A DNA stretch of 64,000 nt from Pseudomonas sp. Q11 (GCF_024494355.1 NZ_JAKNQY010000001.1:62001-126000), one strand, 5' to 3'; shown: positions 10,404 through 20,393, counted from the first letter of the stretch. Translations and numbers: made by a program. Notes: a model not told the origin generated them from the letters alone.

Positions 10404-13400
10404 TCAGTTGGCCGTTACGACCGCCTGACCACTCAACGCCAGGTCCAGCAATTCGCGGTTGGCGACCGCGTACATGGCGTAGTCCGTGCCACTGGCGGCA
10501 CGGATGTCAACCAGCATGGCGCGCCAGCGCTCGACCATGTCGTTATGCTGTTCCAGCCACAGCGCCAAGCGTGTTTCCACTTCCTGGGTGCCGTCGCCCT
10601 GTTGCAGGACCGAAATGGTGATCGCCCGCTGCTGCCAGTCGACGTCATCACGGAACGCTTCACGGGCCAGGGCCTGCCAGTTGTTTTCCACCGGCAGCGC
10701 GCTGATCTGTTGCAAGTACCAGGTGATGTCCAGGGCGCTGCCCACGGCGAAGTAGGCCTTGGCCACATCGGCGGCGTTCTGGCCGGTGACATCCGACGCT
10801 TCGATGATCGGCAGCAAGGTGTACAGGTGCGTGGTGCCTGCAACCATGCGCGCCAGCAGCTCCGGCACGCCGGCCGCCACGTAGGCCTGGTAACGGGTCT
10901 GCCAGCCTTCACGGGTCGGGCCTTCCAGCAGTTCGTCGAGCTTGAGGCCCAACGCCGCCAGGTGCGGACCGAAGTGAGCAACGTCACGGGCAGCGTTCTG
11001 CTCGTTACGACGACTGCGCAGGAACCAGCGCGTCGCACGACGGCCCAGGCGCATCAGCTCGTCCATCAGTTCCAGTTGTACGTCGGCCGACACCTGGTGG
11101 TCCAGGGCTTCTATTTGGCGGAACCAGTGCGGGAGATGGAAGATGTCCCGCACGATCACATACGCACCCGCCACGTTCGCCGGGCTCATGCCGGTGGACT
11201 CTTTGAGCCTTTGAACGAAGGTGATGCCCATGTGGTTGACCAGGTCGTTGGCGATCTGGGTGCTGACGATCTCGCGCTTGAGGCGATGGCGACGCATGGC
11301 TTCGGAGAACTTGCTCACCAGCGTCGGCGGAAACGCGGTCTCCATGTCACGGGTCAGGTAATCGTCATCCGGCACCTGGGAGTTGAGCAGCGCCTCCTTG
11401 AGGTCGATCTTGCTGTAGGAGATCAGCACAGACAGTTCGGCACGGGTCAGGCCTTGGCCCGCCGCGACACGCTCGGCCAATTGTTCTTCGGCCGGGAGGA
11501 ACTCGATGGCGCGATCCAGCTTGCCGCGTGCCTCCAGATCGTTCATCAGGCGCTTGTACTCGGCAATGCGCACGAATGCGCGGCGTGCCGCCAGGGACAA
11601 GGCCTGGGTCTGCTTGTAGTTGTTGCCCAACACCAGGCCACCGACTTCGTCGGTCATGCTGCCAAGCAACTGGTTGCGTTGCTTCTCGGTCATGTCGCCG
11701 GCCTGCACCACTTCGTTGAGCAGGATCTTGATGTTCACTTCGTGGTCGGAGCAGTCCACGCCGCCAGCGTTGTCGATGAAGTCGGTGTTGGTGGCGCCGC
11801 CATGCAGGCCGAACTCGACACGACCCAATTGGGTCATGCCCAGGTTGCCGCCCTCGCCCACTACCTTGCAGCGCAGCTCGTCACCGTTCACGCGCAGCGC
11901 ATCGTTGGCCTTGTCGCCCACATCGGCATGGCTTTCGGTGCTGGCTTTGACGTAAGTGCCGATACCGCCGTTCCACAACAGATCCACTGGCGCCTTGAGC
12001 AAGGCGTTGAGCAGCTCGGTCGGGGTCAGTTTATCGGCCTTGATGTCGAAGCGTTCTTTCATCTGTGGCGAGATGGCGATGCTCTTGGCGCTGCGCGAGA
12101 AGATACCGCCGCCTTCGGACATGATGCTGGTGTCGTAGTCGGTCCAGGCCGAACGCGGCAGGTCGAACAGACGCTGACGCTCGGCGAAACTGCTGGCAGG
12201 CTCCGGGTTCGGGTCGATGAAGATGTGCAGGTGGTTGAACGCTGCGACCAGCTGCAATTTGTCAGACATCAACAGACCGTTACCGAACACGTCGCCGGCC
12301 ATGTCGCCAACACCTACCACGGTGATGCTGTCTTCCTGGACATTGATACCGCGTTCACGGAAGTGACGCTGAACGCCGACCCACGCGCCCTTGGCGGTGA
12401 TGCCCATTTTCTTGTGGTCGTAGCCTGCCGATCCGCCAGAGGCGAACGCATCGCCGAGCCAGAAGCCGTAGTCGATGGCAATGCCATTGGCGATGTCGGA
12501 GAAGGTCGCGGTGCCCTTGTCCGCCGCCACCACCAGGTACGGATCATCGTCGTCATGACGCACGACGTTGGCCGGCGGCACCAGTGCGCCTTCCTTGAGA
12601 TTGTCGGTGATGTCCAGCAGACCCGAGATGAAGATGCGGTAGCAGGCGATACCCTCGGCCGCAATTTCATCCCGGCCGCCGCCCAGCGGCAGGCGCCGTG
12701 GCAGGAAACCGCCCTTGGCACCGACCGGCACGATCACCGAGTTCTTCACTTGCTGGGCCTTGACCAGGCCGAGCACCTCGGTGCGGTAATCTTCTTCACG
12801 ATCGGACCAGCGCAGACCACCACGGGCTACGTTGCCGAAGCGCAGATGCACGCCTTCGACCCGTGGCGAGTACACGAAAATCTCGAACTTGGGTACTGGC
12901 TTGGGCAGTTCCGGGATCAGGTGCGGATTGAACTTGAAGCTGAAGTAGGACTTGTTCTGACCATTGGCATCGGTCTGGTAGAAGTTGGTCCGCAAGGTGG
13001 CCTTGATCAGGTCCAGGTAGCGACGCAGGATACGGTCTTCGTTGAGCACCTGGACGTTGTCCAGCGCCGTGAGGATCGCCTGTTCCAGGCGCACTTGCTT
13101 GTCTTCCAGATCGTCGCTGCTGAGCTTGCGGGCCAGGTAGAAGCGGGTCTTGAACAACCGGGTCAGCTCGCGAGCGATGTCGGTGTGGTTGTTCAGGGTG
13201 CTGGCGATGTAGCCCAGGTCAAAGCCGAGGCGGATCTGCTTCAGGTAACGGGCGTAGGCGCGCAGCAGCGCTACATCACGCCATGGCAGGCCGGCGGTCA
13301 GCACCAGGCGGTTGAATGCATCGTTCTCGGCGTCGCCGCGCACGATGTGGACGAAGGCGTCCTGCAAGGTGTCGTTGAGCTGCTGGATGTCCAGGTCCAG

Positions 13401-15272
13401 GCCTTCAGCGGCGGTGAACGCGAAGTCATGAATCCAGAACTCGCGGCCATTGGTATGGCGCAGGCGATACGGGAACTCGCCCAACACCCGCAGCCCAAGG
13501 TTCTCCAGGATCGGCAGCACGTCGGACAATGCCAGCGGCGTATCGGCGTGATACAGCTTGCAGTGCAGCTCGCGCTGACCGGAGACCTGGCCCAGCGGCT
13601 GGTAGAAGCTCATGACCAGCGGATTTTTTTCATTCAGGCTCAACAGGTGCTGCATGTCGACCACGGCCGAGTGCGCGGCAAAACGCTCACGGTAGCCGGC
13701 CGGGAAGCCTTTCGGGAAATCGGCCAGTACGTTGGTGCCCTGGGCTTCGCCGAAGCTTTCGATCACCAGGCTGGCGTAGTCGTCCTTCCAGCTGCGGCAG
13801 GCCTGCACCACTTCTTTTTCCAGCAATACAGGGTCGATGTCGAGACGGTTCTTCGGGTCCACCCGCAGGATCAGTTGTACACGGGCCAGCACGGATTCGG
13901 AGAAGAAGGTCCAGAACTCGCAGTCCGAGGCTTTCAGACGCTCCATCAGCACCTGCTGGATCTTCTGGCGCACTTCGGTGGAATAGATGTCGCGGGGCAC
14001 ATAGGCCAGGCAATAGCAGAAACGGCCGTACGGGTCTTTGCGCAGGAATACCCGGATCTTGTTGCGTTCCTGGATCTGCACGATGGACATCACGGTGCTG
14101 AACAGCTCGTCCACCGGCGTCTGGAACAGGTCGTCACGGGGCAGCACTTCGACCACCTGGGCCAGTTCTTTGCCCAGGTGCGCCTTGGCCTGGAAGCCCG
14201 AGCGGCGTTCGATTTCCTCGACCTTGCGGCGAATGTAAGGAATGACACGCACGCTCTCGCCATACACCGACGAGGTGTACAGGCCCATGAAGCGGCATTC
14301 CTTGATGACCTTGCCATCGGCGTCGATCTCACGGATCGACACGTAGTCCGGGTAGGCAGGACGGTGCACGCGGCTCGGATGCGCGGCCTTGGCGAACGAC
14401 AGCGGGGTCGGTTCGCGCAGGTAATTGACGGCGTAGTCTTCAATGCGCAGGTCATCGACCGTAAGGCCGGCGCGCAGCAGCTTGGTCAGGCCGAGGAACG
14501 AATCGGGGTCGTATTGGATATGGCCGCCGTCGGCGTCATCACGGACCACGAACTCTTCGTAGCCAAGGAAGGTGAAGTGGTTACCCACCAGCCATTCCAG
14601 AAAGCTCTTGATCTCGCCTTTTTCGTCGGCATCGATAGCGTAGGCACTGTTGTCCAGGCTGGACAGGATGTCCTGGACCTTGGCTTTCATCGGCTCGAAA
14701 TCAGCCACCGCCACGCGCACCTCGCCCAGCACTTGCTCAAGTTCCTTGCTCAGGACGTTGAGTTCGGTGGCGTTGGCGCAGCGGTCGATTTCCAGGTACA
14801 TCAACGACTCTTGCAGGATGTCGTCGCCCTGGGTGCCTTTTGGCAGGATCTCCAGCAACTCGCCCTTGCTGCCGCGACGCACGCTCAACACGGTGGTTTG
14901 CAGGGTATGGATGCTGTAGCCGCGACGGTTCAGTTCGGTGCGGACCGAATCCACCAGGAACGGCAGGTCGTGGTGCAGCACTTCCACTGCGGTATGCGTC
15001 GACTGCCAGCCGTGGCGTTCGTAATCCGGGTTGTAGACGCGGACCTGCGGCTGCGAGTGATCAAAGCGCTCAAGCAGGCGCCAGGCAGACAGGGTGCAGC
15101 CGGCGAGGTCAGACAACCGGCGCTGGGTAAGTTCATCGAGAGAAATGATGCCGAAGAATTGTTCAGCGAACAGCGCCACTTGTGGCAGTGCCTGTTCACT
15201 GATGTGCTGCGCCAGTGCCGCTTGCAGTTGGTGCTGGAAGTCGGCTTTGCTGGCTGCGGTGAAGAACGCCAT
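10404..15272 (-). CDS. gdhB: NAD-specific glutamate dehydrogenase, large (180-kDa) type
   Basis: At 1622 residues this matches the very large bacterial NAD-GDH class, whose P. aeruginosa member is of about the same length. The enzyme deaminates glutamate to 2-oxoglutarate and ammonia with NAD, mainly in glutamate and arginine catabolism. The N-terminal half carries the regulatory regions of the family. The catalytic part includes NVARGGLRWSDR and VIVPVGAKGGF (about residues 810-860), followed by GVGDMAGDVFGNG in the dinucleotide-binding region. No frameshift or truncation is visible. The last codons are repeated in the tandem array downstream. Upstream lies a 466-bp intergenic region shared with a divergent small gene. 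Confidence 0.95.
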   Translation of the reverse strand: MAFFTAASKADFQHQLQAALAQHISEQALPQVALFAEQFFGIISLDELTQRRLSDLAGCTLSAWRLLERFDHSQPQVRVYNPDYERHGWQSTHTAVEVLHHDLPFLVDSVRTELNRRGYSIHTLQTTVLSVRRGSKGELLEILPKGTQGDDILQESLMYLEIDRCANATELNVLSKELEQVLGEVRVAVADFEPMKAKVQDILSSLDNSAYAIDADEKGEIKSFLEWLVGNHFTFLGYEEFVVRDDADGGHIQYDPDSFLGLTKLLRAGLTVDDLRIEDYAVNYLREPTPLSFAKAAHPSRVHRPAYPDYVSIREIDADGKVIKECRFMGLYTSSVYGESVRVIPYIRRKVEEIERRSGFQAKAHLGKELAQVVEVLPRDDLFQTPVDELFSTVMSIVQIQERNKIRVFLRKDPYGRFCYCLAYVPRDIYSTEVRQKIQQVLMERLKASDCEFWTFFSESVLARVQLILRVDPKNRLDIDPVLLEKEVVQACRSWKDDYASLVIESFGEAQGTNVLADFPKGFPAGYRERFAAHSAVVDMQHLLSLNEKNPLVMSFYQPLGQVSGQRELHCKLYHADTPLALSDVLPILENLGLRVLGEFPYRLRHTNGREFWIHDFAFTAAEGLDLDIQQLNDTLQDAFVHIVRGDAENDAFNRLVLTAGLPWRDVALLRAYARYLKQIRLGFDLGYIASTLNNHTDIARELTRLFKTRFYLARKLSSDDLEDKQVRLEQAILTALDNVQVLNEDRILRRYLDLIKATLRTNFYQTDANGQNKSYFSFKFNPHLIPELPKPVPKFEIFVYSPRVEGVHLRFGNVARGGLRWSDREEDYRTEVLGLVKAQQVKNSVIVPVGAKGGFLPRRLPLGGGRDEIAAEGIACYRIFISGLLDITDNLKEGALVPPANVVRHDDDDPYLVVAADKGTATFSDIANGIAIDYGFWLGDAFASGGSAGYDHKKMGITAKGAWVGVQRHFRERGINVQEDSITVVGVGDMAGDVFGNGLLMSDKLQLVAAFNHLHIFIDPNPEPASSFAERQRLFDLPRSAWTDYDTSIMSEGGGIFSRSAKSIAISPQMKERFDIKADKLTPTELLNALLKAPVDLLWNGGIGTYVKASTESHADVGDKANDALRVNGDELRCKVVGEGGNLGMTQLGRVEFGLHGGATNTDFIDNAGGVDCSDHEVNIKILLNEVVQAGDMTEKQRNQLLGSMTDEVGGLVLGNNYKQTQALSLAARRAFVRIAEYKRLMNDLEARGKLDRAIEFLPAEEQLAERVAAGQGLTRAELSVLISYSKIDLKEALLNSQVPDDDYLTRDMETAFPPTLVSKFSEAMRRHRLKREIVSTQIANDLVNHMGITFVQRLKESTGMSPANVAGAYVIVRDIFHLPHWFRQIEALDHQVSADVQLELMDELMRLGRRATRWFLRSRRNEQNAARDVAHFGPHLAALGLKLDELLEGPTREGWQTRYQAYVAAGVPELLARMVAGTTHLYTLLPIIEASDVTGQNAADVAKAYFAVGSALDITWYLQQISALPVENNWQALAREAFRDDVDWQQRAITISVLQQGDGTQEVETRLALWLEQHNDMVERWRAMLVDIRAASGTDYAMYAVANRELLDLALSGQAVVTAN

Positions 15273-15738
15273 CTGTGGTACTCCGCTTGGGCTTGTTATT
15301 GATGGAAGCGTCGCGTGCAGCCCCTTTCGGAGCTGTCGGCCATCCTGCTCCTGATTCTCGGGCAGAGGAAACAGGATGACAGGTGGGTGAAGCTGGACAA
15401 GACCGACAGGTCACATCCTTTTCCATGTAATTTCCATGTAATGAACACCTGCAAAAAGCCCTCGTGATGCCCTTTGCAGGTGTACATCCGCCGTGCAGCT
15501 TAACGAGTGCGACAATGTGCCTGCTTGCAGCGCTGCGACATATTCGGTCAACGGCAAGCTAAACAGCCGGTTCGCATCGAACAACCCTAGCAGCCTGGCG
15601 AGCAAAACGGCACCTTGCCCGGCGAAATTGCGCGCAGATTTTGCGTGTGACTGCAGTAATACAGCAGAAAGTTGTGGGGGCTGGCAAAATCCACTTTATT
15701 TGCGCCCAGCAAGGCTCATCGAGCCAGGAGCCATCACC
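15273..15738. promoter_or_regulatory. Divergent intergenic region gdhB / small acidic protein with repeats
   Basis: No gene is supported in these 466 bp. Two abutting copies of tttccatgtaa lie at 15420-15430 and 15431-15441. A perfect 11-bp inverted repeat (acacctgcaaa at 15445-15455, tttgcaggtgt at 15473-15483) follows at once. This grouping looks like a regulatory site or structured leader, possibly for gdhB (minus strand). No known regulator motif was recognised. Confidence 0.45.
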
Positions 15739-16092
15739 ATGCAAATGACCACCGCCCTTCTGATCGCCAACCCATGCGACGACGAAGAAGACAACATGGC
15801 CATGTTGTGCTGCCACAGTGCCCAGGGCGAAATGTTCCTGATGACCCGCTACCCGGATGAGGACGAACTGGAAATCGCCCTGGAGGGTGAGCCTTCGACA
15901 CTGGAGGGCGTCAAGGTCACCCTTAGCCCGACCCTGCTGAAAATCGAAATTGCAGCAGCGGATGCCGATGTGCTGAACGGGGACGATGTGCTGGAGATCA
16001 GCCACTGCACCGATGCGGCGGACCTGGCGGAAGTGGAGCTGACCTTGCAGAACATCCTCAAGGGGACGGGGACCTATATAAGCCAGCTCTGA
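15739..16092 (+). CDS. Small acidic protein of unknown function
   Basis: The 117-residue product is acidic and cytoplasmic, with no signal peptide or membrane segment. It shows a DDEEDN stretch near residue 14 and a regular strand-rich middle (EIALEGEPSTLEGVKVTLSP). I do not recognise a family. The ATG at 15739 is preceded by a gccaggagcc segment giving an AGGAG site; the longer frame from 15493 lacks such support. It is divergent from gdhB and followed by a REPIN. Codon use looks like that of its neighbours, so it is probably a real core gene. Confidence 0.7.
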   Translation: MQMTTALLIANPCDDEEDNMAMLCCHSAQGEMFLMTRYPDEDELEIALEGEPSTLEGVKVTLSPTLLKIEIAAADADVLNGDDVLEISHCTDAADLAEVELTLQNILKGTGTYISQL

Positions 16093-16110
16093 TTCCAAAG
16101 GCGACCGCCC

Positions 16111-16247
16111 CCTGTGGCGAGGGAGCTTGCTCCCGCTCGACTGCGCAGCAGTCGCAAGGCGGCCGACGCGGTGTACCTGTCAATTGGCGGGGCCTGGTTT
16201 TGGGGTTGCTGCACAACCCAGCGGGAGCAAGCTCCCTCGCCACAGGT
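16111..16247. repeat. REPIN, gagggagcttgctccc family
   Basis: The arms tgtggcgagggagcttgctc and its reverse complement enclose about 80 bp. It fills the gap between the convergent small acidic gene and the WG-repeat gene and may help end transcription there. The same family occurs at 20502 and 28432. Confidence 0.85.
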
Positions 16248-16262
16248 CCAGTGCACCAACTG

Positions 16263-18416
16263 TTATTCGTCTTTCTGCACGAGATTGCCATCGGCGTCAT
16301 AGACCAGGTACTCGTCATCGTTATTCGGATCCCTCACGTAGTAACGGGCCTCATTGCCGTTATCCGGCACCTCCAGGCTGGTGTAGGCACCCAGTTCCTT
16401 GATCAACTTGTTGTTTTGACTGATCAGGACCAGCCCGGAACCACCGCCGGCCCGGATGGCCGCGGCGTAACGGGTCTGGAACGCATTGAGCTGGTTGTAC
16501 TCCAGTGGGACTCGCAAGGTGCCCGCCAGGTCGATGGCACCGTAGCTGCCATCGCGTCCGACCACTGCCATGTCGTTGGAGAACGGCGTCACTTCGTCAT
16601 ACGGCAATTTGATGGCTAGCCGCGCGCCCTGGCGATCGATAAAAGCGAATTTCCGGCTTTTAGTGTCCTGCACCAGCAGTGGTTGCTGGCCCACAAACCG
16701 GCCTATCACGTTGTCACCCTGAAGGTTGATCCGTTTACCTTCCAGGTCGAAAACATCTTGGCGGCTCCGATCGGCGGAGCTGGCGTAGAGCAAACCCGCG
16801 CTGTGCTCGATGCTTGAGAACTGCGCCGGCAGGATTTCCTTGCCGTCCAGGGTATAGGCGCCGTAGAGGCCTTCCATCACATCGGTTCGTTTGCCGAGAC
16901 GGGCGATGAACACGTTGCCGGTCACGGTGGGGTTGACGAATTTCATCGGCAATACGAAACGATGACGCCTGGCATCGTAGAGCCCATAAGGGCCGTTGGT
17001 TTCACGCTCCACCAACACCAGGTCGTTGCTCAACACCTCGCTGATGTGTTCGAACGGCAGGTCCACGAGCCTGTTGCTACCGGCAGGAAAATAGGCGAGC
17101 TGGCTGTGCAATGCCTGCCAGCCCGACTCGGGGTCGCTGGATTTCTCCGGGGTAAACAACGTATAGGTATCGGCCATCAGGCTCTCTTGCACCTGCACCC
17201 AACGGGGCTTGATCAGCCACTGGCCGGCCTGGTCGATGAAGCCGTAGCGCTCGGCATTCCGGTCCAGGGCGATGTAACGCGCTTGTTGCGCAAGGACGCT
17301 ATCGACCTGGGTGAACTCAACGGTGTTGTCTTCCATCGGATCAAGCACATGAATGACGATACGTTGCGGGGTGGCCTCGAAGTGGTAGTCGACCTCGGTG
17401 TTTTTCAACGGCCCTACCTGAGCGGCCAGCGCCTGGGTCAGGCTTTCCAACTGCTGCTGTACTGCCTGGCCGGTCTTGAGCTGCTTGAGATTGTCCTTGG
17501 TCTGCAGCAACGCTTTGTAATAGTCACGCAACGCCACGATATCGCCATCGGAGGGAAACGACCGGGAGTTGTTGCCGTTGCTGTAGAGCGCCCTGCCCGC
17601 ATCATCAAACCCCTGCACCACGAAGGTCGACATTTTCGGCGTACTCAGTCGCACGGACGCGCTGCCATCACCCAGGGCGGTGAGCTGGAAGGACTGGCCA
17701 TCGTCCAGGGTCACTTCTGGGTGATCCTTGTCCAGTATCACTTTCCTGAACGCCGGATAGCTGCGGTAAGCGACCATCAGGCCGAGACTCGCCAGCGGTT
17801 TGTTCACCGAAAGTGCGAAGGCGTCATGGGACGAGATCGTGTCGTCGGACTCGACCCCGGGCGGCGCCTTGAGATCGGCGAAGGTTGTTTCGCTGCCATC
17901 GCGAAAGCGCAAGCGCTGCGGCAGGTACTGCTCGGCCACCGGCTCATCCGGCGTGGCGGCGCGCTTCCAGAGCGGATCGAGGCGGCTGGTATCGAGCCGC
18001 ACTTCGGAACCGTCGGCGAATAGCTTCTGGGTAAAACGCAGGTCCTGGATCGAGGCCAGCGCAGTTTTCAGTTGCGCGCTGGTGAATGGGACAAACAGTT
18101 CCTCGTATTGCAGCGCCTGCTCGCTGGCGGGCTCAGTTCCGCCGATGGTCAGGCTCAATTGCGAGTCCATGACCAATTCCAGTGAGCGGAGGCTGTCACC
18201 CGTGTCATAGATCAAGTAATTCAGGCGCTTCTCCACCTCGGGCAGCGCCAGCGTACCGATGTCTTCTATGCCGCCTTCGTTCATCTGCTCGGCGGTGAAA
18301 CCTTCATCTGTCGGCGCGCCGCTGTGGCGAAACAGGTAATAGGCCGTAAAGCCCACCACCAACAAGGTCACGCTCAGTATCGACAGCAATCTCACACGAG
18401 GCTGGGTAAAGTTCAT
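16263..18416 (-). CDS. Membrane-anchored WG-repeat protein
   Basis: The 717-residue protein has one N-terminal membrane anchor (LLSILSVTLLVVGFTAYYLF), then a periplasmic body. The C-terminal half has several WG (KWG) beta repeats, for example RYGFIDQAGQWLIKPRWV, GPYGLYDARRHRFVLPMKF, GLYGAYTLDGKEILPAQF and GSYGAIDLAGTLRVPLEY. WG repeats form beta structures thought to mediate protein contacts; no enzyme motif is seen. I chose ATG 18416 over the TTG at 18434 because the anchor then sits near the N-terminus. Neither start has a strong ribosome binding site. It is divergent from the ABC exporter gene, with 270 bp between. Confidence 0.8.
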   Translation of the reverse strand: MNFTQPRVRLLSILSVTLLVVGFTAYYLFRHSGAPTDEGFTAEQMNEGGIEDIGTLALPEVEKRLNYLIYDTGDSLRSLELVMDSQLSLTIGGTEPASEQALQYEELFVPFTSAQLKTALASIQDLRFTQKLFADGSEVRLDTSRLDPLWKRAATPDEPVAEQYLPQRLRFRDGSETTFADLKAPPGVESDDTISSHDAFALSVNKPLASLGLMVAYRSYPAFRKVILDKDHPEVTLDDGQSFQLTALGDGSASVRLSTPKMSTFVVQGFDDAGRALYSNGNNSRSFPSDGDIVALRDYYKALLQTKDNLKQLKTGQAVQQQLESLTQALAAQVGPLKNTEVDYHFEATPQRIVIHVLDPMEDNTVEFTQVDSVLAQQARYIALDRNAERYGFIDQAGQWLIKPRWVQVQESLMADTYTLFTPEKSSDPESGWQALHSQLAYFPAGSNRLVDLPFEHISEVLSNDLVLVERETNGPYGLYDARRHRFVLPMKFVNPTVTGNVFIARLGKRTDVMEGLYGAYTLDGKEILPAQFSSIEHSAGLLYASSADRSRQDVFDLEGKRINLQGDNVIGRFVGQQPLLVQDTKSRKFAFIDRQGARLAIKLPYDEVTPFSNDMAVVGRDGSYGAIDLAGTLRVPLEYNQLNAFQTRYAAAIRAGGGSGLVLISQNNKLIKELGAYTSLEVPDNGNEARYYVRDPNNDDEYLVYDADGNLVQKDE

Positions 18417-18686
18417 GGCGGTTTCGGCAGTCAAAGGGCTGGGAGAGGCAGGCAGCTAACCACACGGCTTTACGCGCTGCAAATCGCATGGAGGGGCCGG
18501 TTCTGTCACTTCGGCATGCCGACCCCCGGGATCAAATCCAGATTCCCACACGCGCATCCTACTGATCATCAAGAACAAGCCTACATCGGCATCGGAAGTT
18601 GCACCCTGGCCCTCCCAAAAGCTCACTGCTATTAATTATGCACTTGCGAAATAAACACGCAAATCACGGACGATCGTATCCATCCT

Positions 18687-20393
18687 ATGCAAACGCTCAT
18701 TAGAACTGCCTGCAAAAAACATACGCCCCTTCTGGCATGCACCATTGCAACAATCATAGTGCTCAAGCTCATCGTACTCGCCCCACCTTTACTTCTGGGG
18801 ACCATTGTCGACACCTTGTACGGTGAGAAACACGAAACAGCCAACATATTGCTCACGCTTACGGCAGGCCTTGTTCTCGCTGGGTGCGCTCAGGCGATTA
18901 TCAGCCCGCTACAGATCCATTTCCTATCCAAGCTTGTCCAGCACATTGTCATGGCCGCATCCATTGAGTGGCTGGCAAACCTTATGCGCAAGGAGTTCGC
19001 CCGATTCAATGCATGGCGAATCGGTCATTTCATAAAGTCTGTCGAGCGCGGAATTACCGCTCACGAACAACTATTGACGTTTTTTGTCACCGTCGGACTG
19101 CCTTTGTGCTTGGAGTTCTTGATCGTTGGCGGCGCTTTTCTTTACATGGGCGGCATTGAAGTGTTTGTGAGTATGACGGGGCTAGGAATTATCTACCTGA
19201 TTGTCACCCACAAAATTATCAGATGGCGCAGGAAGCACATTGACGCTGTCAACGAGCAGGAAGATGAATTGAGCGCCCACTTATACAGCACGCTCAATGC
19301 AGGCAAAGCAATAAAGCTGGAAAACGCCGAATCTACCGCCACACAGCCGTTAAACGAGGCCTTCAAGTGCTACGCCAATACTGCGGTGACCGCGGCAACC
19401 TCGGGTGGTTTTTTGAGCGCTGCCAAGATTCTGTTCATCAGCCTCTCCACAAGTGGATTACTGGGATGGGGGGTTGTTGATCAACTGTCGAGCCAGCCCA
19501 GTATCAGTGTCGGACAACTGGTGGCGATTTTTTCCATTGCCGGCAGTTACTTACTCAATATCGCCGCGTTAACGGAGGGCTATCGTGTACTGGATCAGTT
19601 TCTTGCCGACCAGCGTCGACTTCAAAGCCTGCTTTTGCTCCCAAATTTTGACCATTGCAATCGGCAATCGGAAGTCAATTTTCGGGGGGCATCAACACTG
19701 ATTCTCGATCCGTGCGTACTGACCGAAAATGGCGACGTTCGCTTATCGATCAGACAAAGCCTGAGATTTATTCAAGGTCAATCAGTGGCGATCATCGGTC
19801 AGAGCGGTGCAGGCAAGTCTACCTTGCTGGAAGTCCTCGCTGGTTTAGATCAAGAAACGCGAAATCAGTTGAGCATCGATGCAACTCCCGTTTCACAACT
19901 GAACCCTCGCCTCCACTTAAATGCATTGCGGTACTGCCCTCAGCAGCCTCGCTTCCTGGAGGGTCCTTTTGAAAAGTCGGTTCTGTTTGGCGCTGAAACG
20001 TCGCCTCATCTCGATCAGGCAATACGAAAACTGCAGCTACAGGACATTGTTTCTGAGCGGACCATCAGTGAGCACGCCTCGAATATTTCTGGCGGTGAAG
20101 CCAAACGCCTATCGCTGCTGCGCCTGATCAACAAACCCGGAAAATTCAATATGTTCGACGAGCCAAGCGCATCCATCGAACCTAGGCTGACCACACCTCT
20201 TTGGGACCTGTTATTTGACGTTTTTGCCGGGCAGGGATTGATATGTGTCACCCATGACGTGGACCACCTGCATCGGTTTGACCGGGTCATTGTGATGCAT
20301 GACGGGGCAATCGTGGAGGATGGTCCGTGGCGGGAGCTGGTCGACAGGCCAGCAATCAGGCTTCTGGTGGATGAGATTCGAACGCAGAACTAG
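18687..20393 (+). CDS. Orphan ABC exporter, membrane and ATPase domains fused
   Basis: In this 568-residue half-transporter, residues 1-310 hold about six membrane helices and residues 330-568 an ATPase domain. Walker A is GQSGAGKST (K377), the signature is NISGGEAKR, the Walker B region reads FNMFDEPSAS and the switch histidine is in VTHD. The usual four hydrophobic residues before the Walker B aspartate are weak. The layout resembles type I-secretion or lipid exporters, but no adaptor, outer-membrane partner, peptidase domain or substrate gene is adjacent. The coding is clearly more AT-rich than its neighbours and the ribosome binding site is poor, which suggests transfer from elsewhere. 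The substrate is unknown. Confidence 0.85.
   Translation: MQTLIRTACKKHTPLLACTIATIIVLKLIVLAPPLLLGTIVDTLYGEKHETANILLTLTAGLVLAGCAQAIISPLQIHFLSKLVQHIVMAASIEWLANLMRKEFARFNAWRIGHFIKSVERGITAHEQLLTFFVTVGLPLCLEFLIVGGAFLYMGGIEVFVSMTGLGIIYLIVTHKIIRWRRKHIDAVNEQEDELSAHLYSTLNAGKAIKLENAESTATQPLNEAFKCYANTAVTAATSGGFLSAAKILFISLSTSGLLGWGVVDQLSSQPSISVGQLVAIFSIAGSYLLNIAALTEGYRVLDQFLADQRRLQSLLLLPNFDHCNRQSEVNFRGASTLILDPCVLTENGDVRLSIRQSLRFIQGQSVAIIGQSGAGKSTLLEVLAGLDQETRNQLSIDATPVSQLNPRLHLNALRYCPQQPRFLEGPFEKSVLFGAETSPHLDQAIRKLQLQDIVSERTISEHASNISGGEAKRLSLLRLINKPGKFNMFDEPSASIEPRLTTPLWDLLFDVFAGQGLICVTHDVDHLHRFDRVIVMHDGAIVEDGPWRELVDRPAIRLLVDEIRTQN

Larger units (their letters stand above)
8492..10466. repeat. Tandem array: five copies of a 394/397-bp unit between cupin gene and gdhB
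   Basis: Unit boundaries set at the word acctacaa fall at 8492, 8886, 9283, 9680 and 10074, ending near 10466. Each unit holds the last 147 bp of the cupin gene, a REP pair in inverted orientation (about 92 bp), a bidirectional hairpin terminator and the last ~63 bp of gdhB. The left part of unit 1 is the real cupin end and the right part of unit 5 is the real gdhB end, so four units are extra. Junctions join gdhB text (ttggcga) to cupin text (acctacaa) at a short microhomology (ggcgac/ggcaac). Units differ by a few substitutions and by a 3-bp cag insertion in units 2 and 3. An assembly artefact is not excluded, but the distinct variants argue for real copies. Confidence 0.9.

Noticed and set aside
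8653..10621. Repeated 81-128 codon frames inside the tandem array
   Set aside because: They arise from REP and terminator sequence repeated five times and begin within the hairpin arm.
10545..15302. 1585-codon open frame antisense to gdhB
   Set aside because: It is a high-GC shadow of gdhB. The protein is rich in His, Gln, Val and Gly with no domain, while the minus-strand frame is a full known enzyme.
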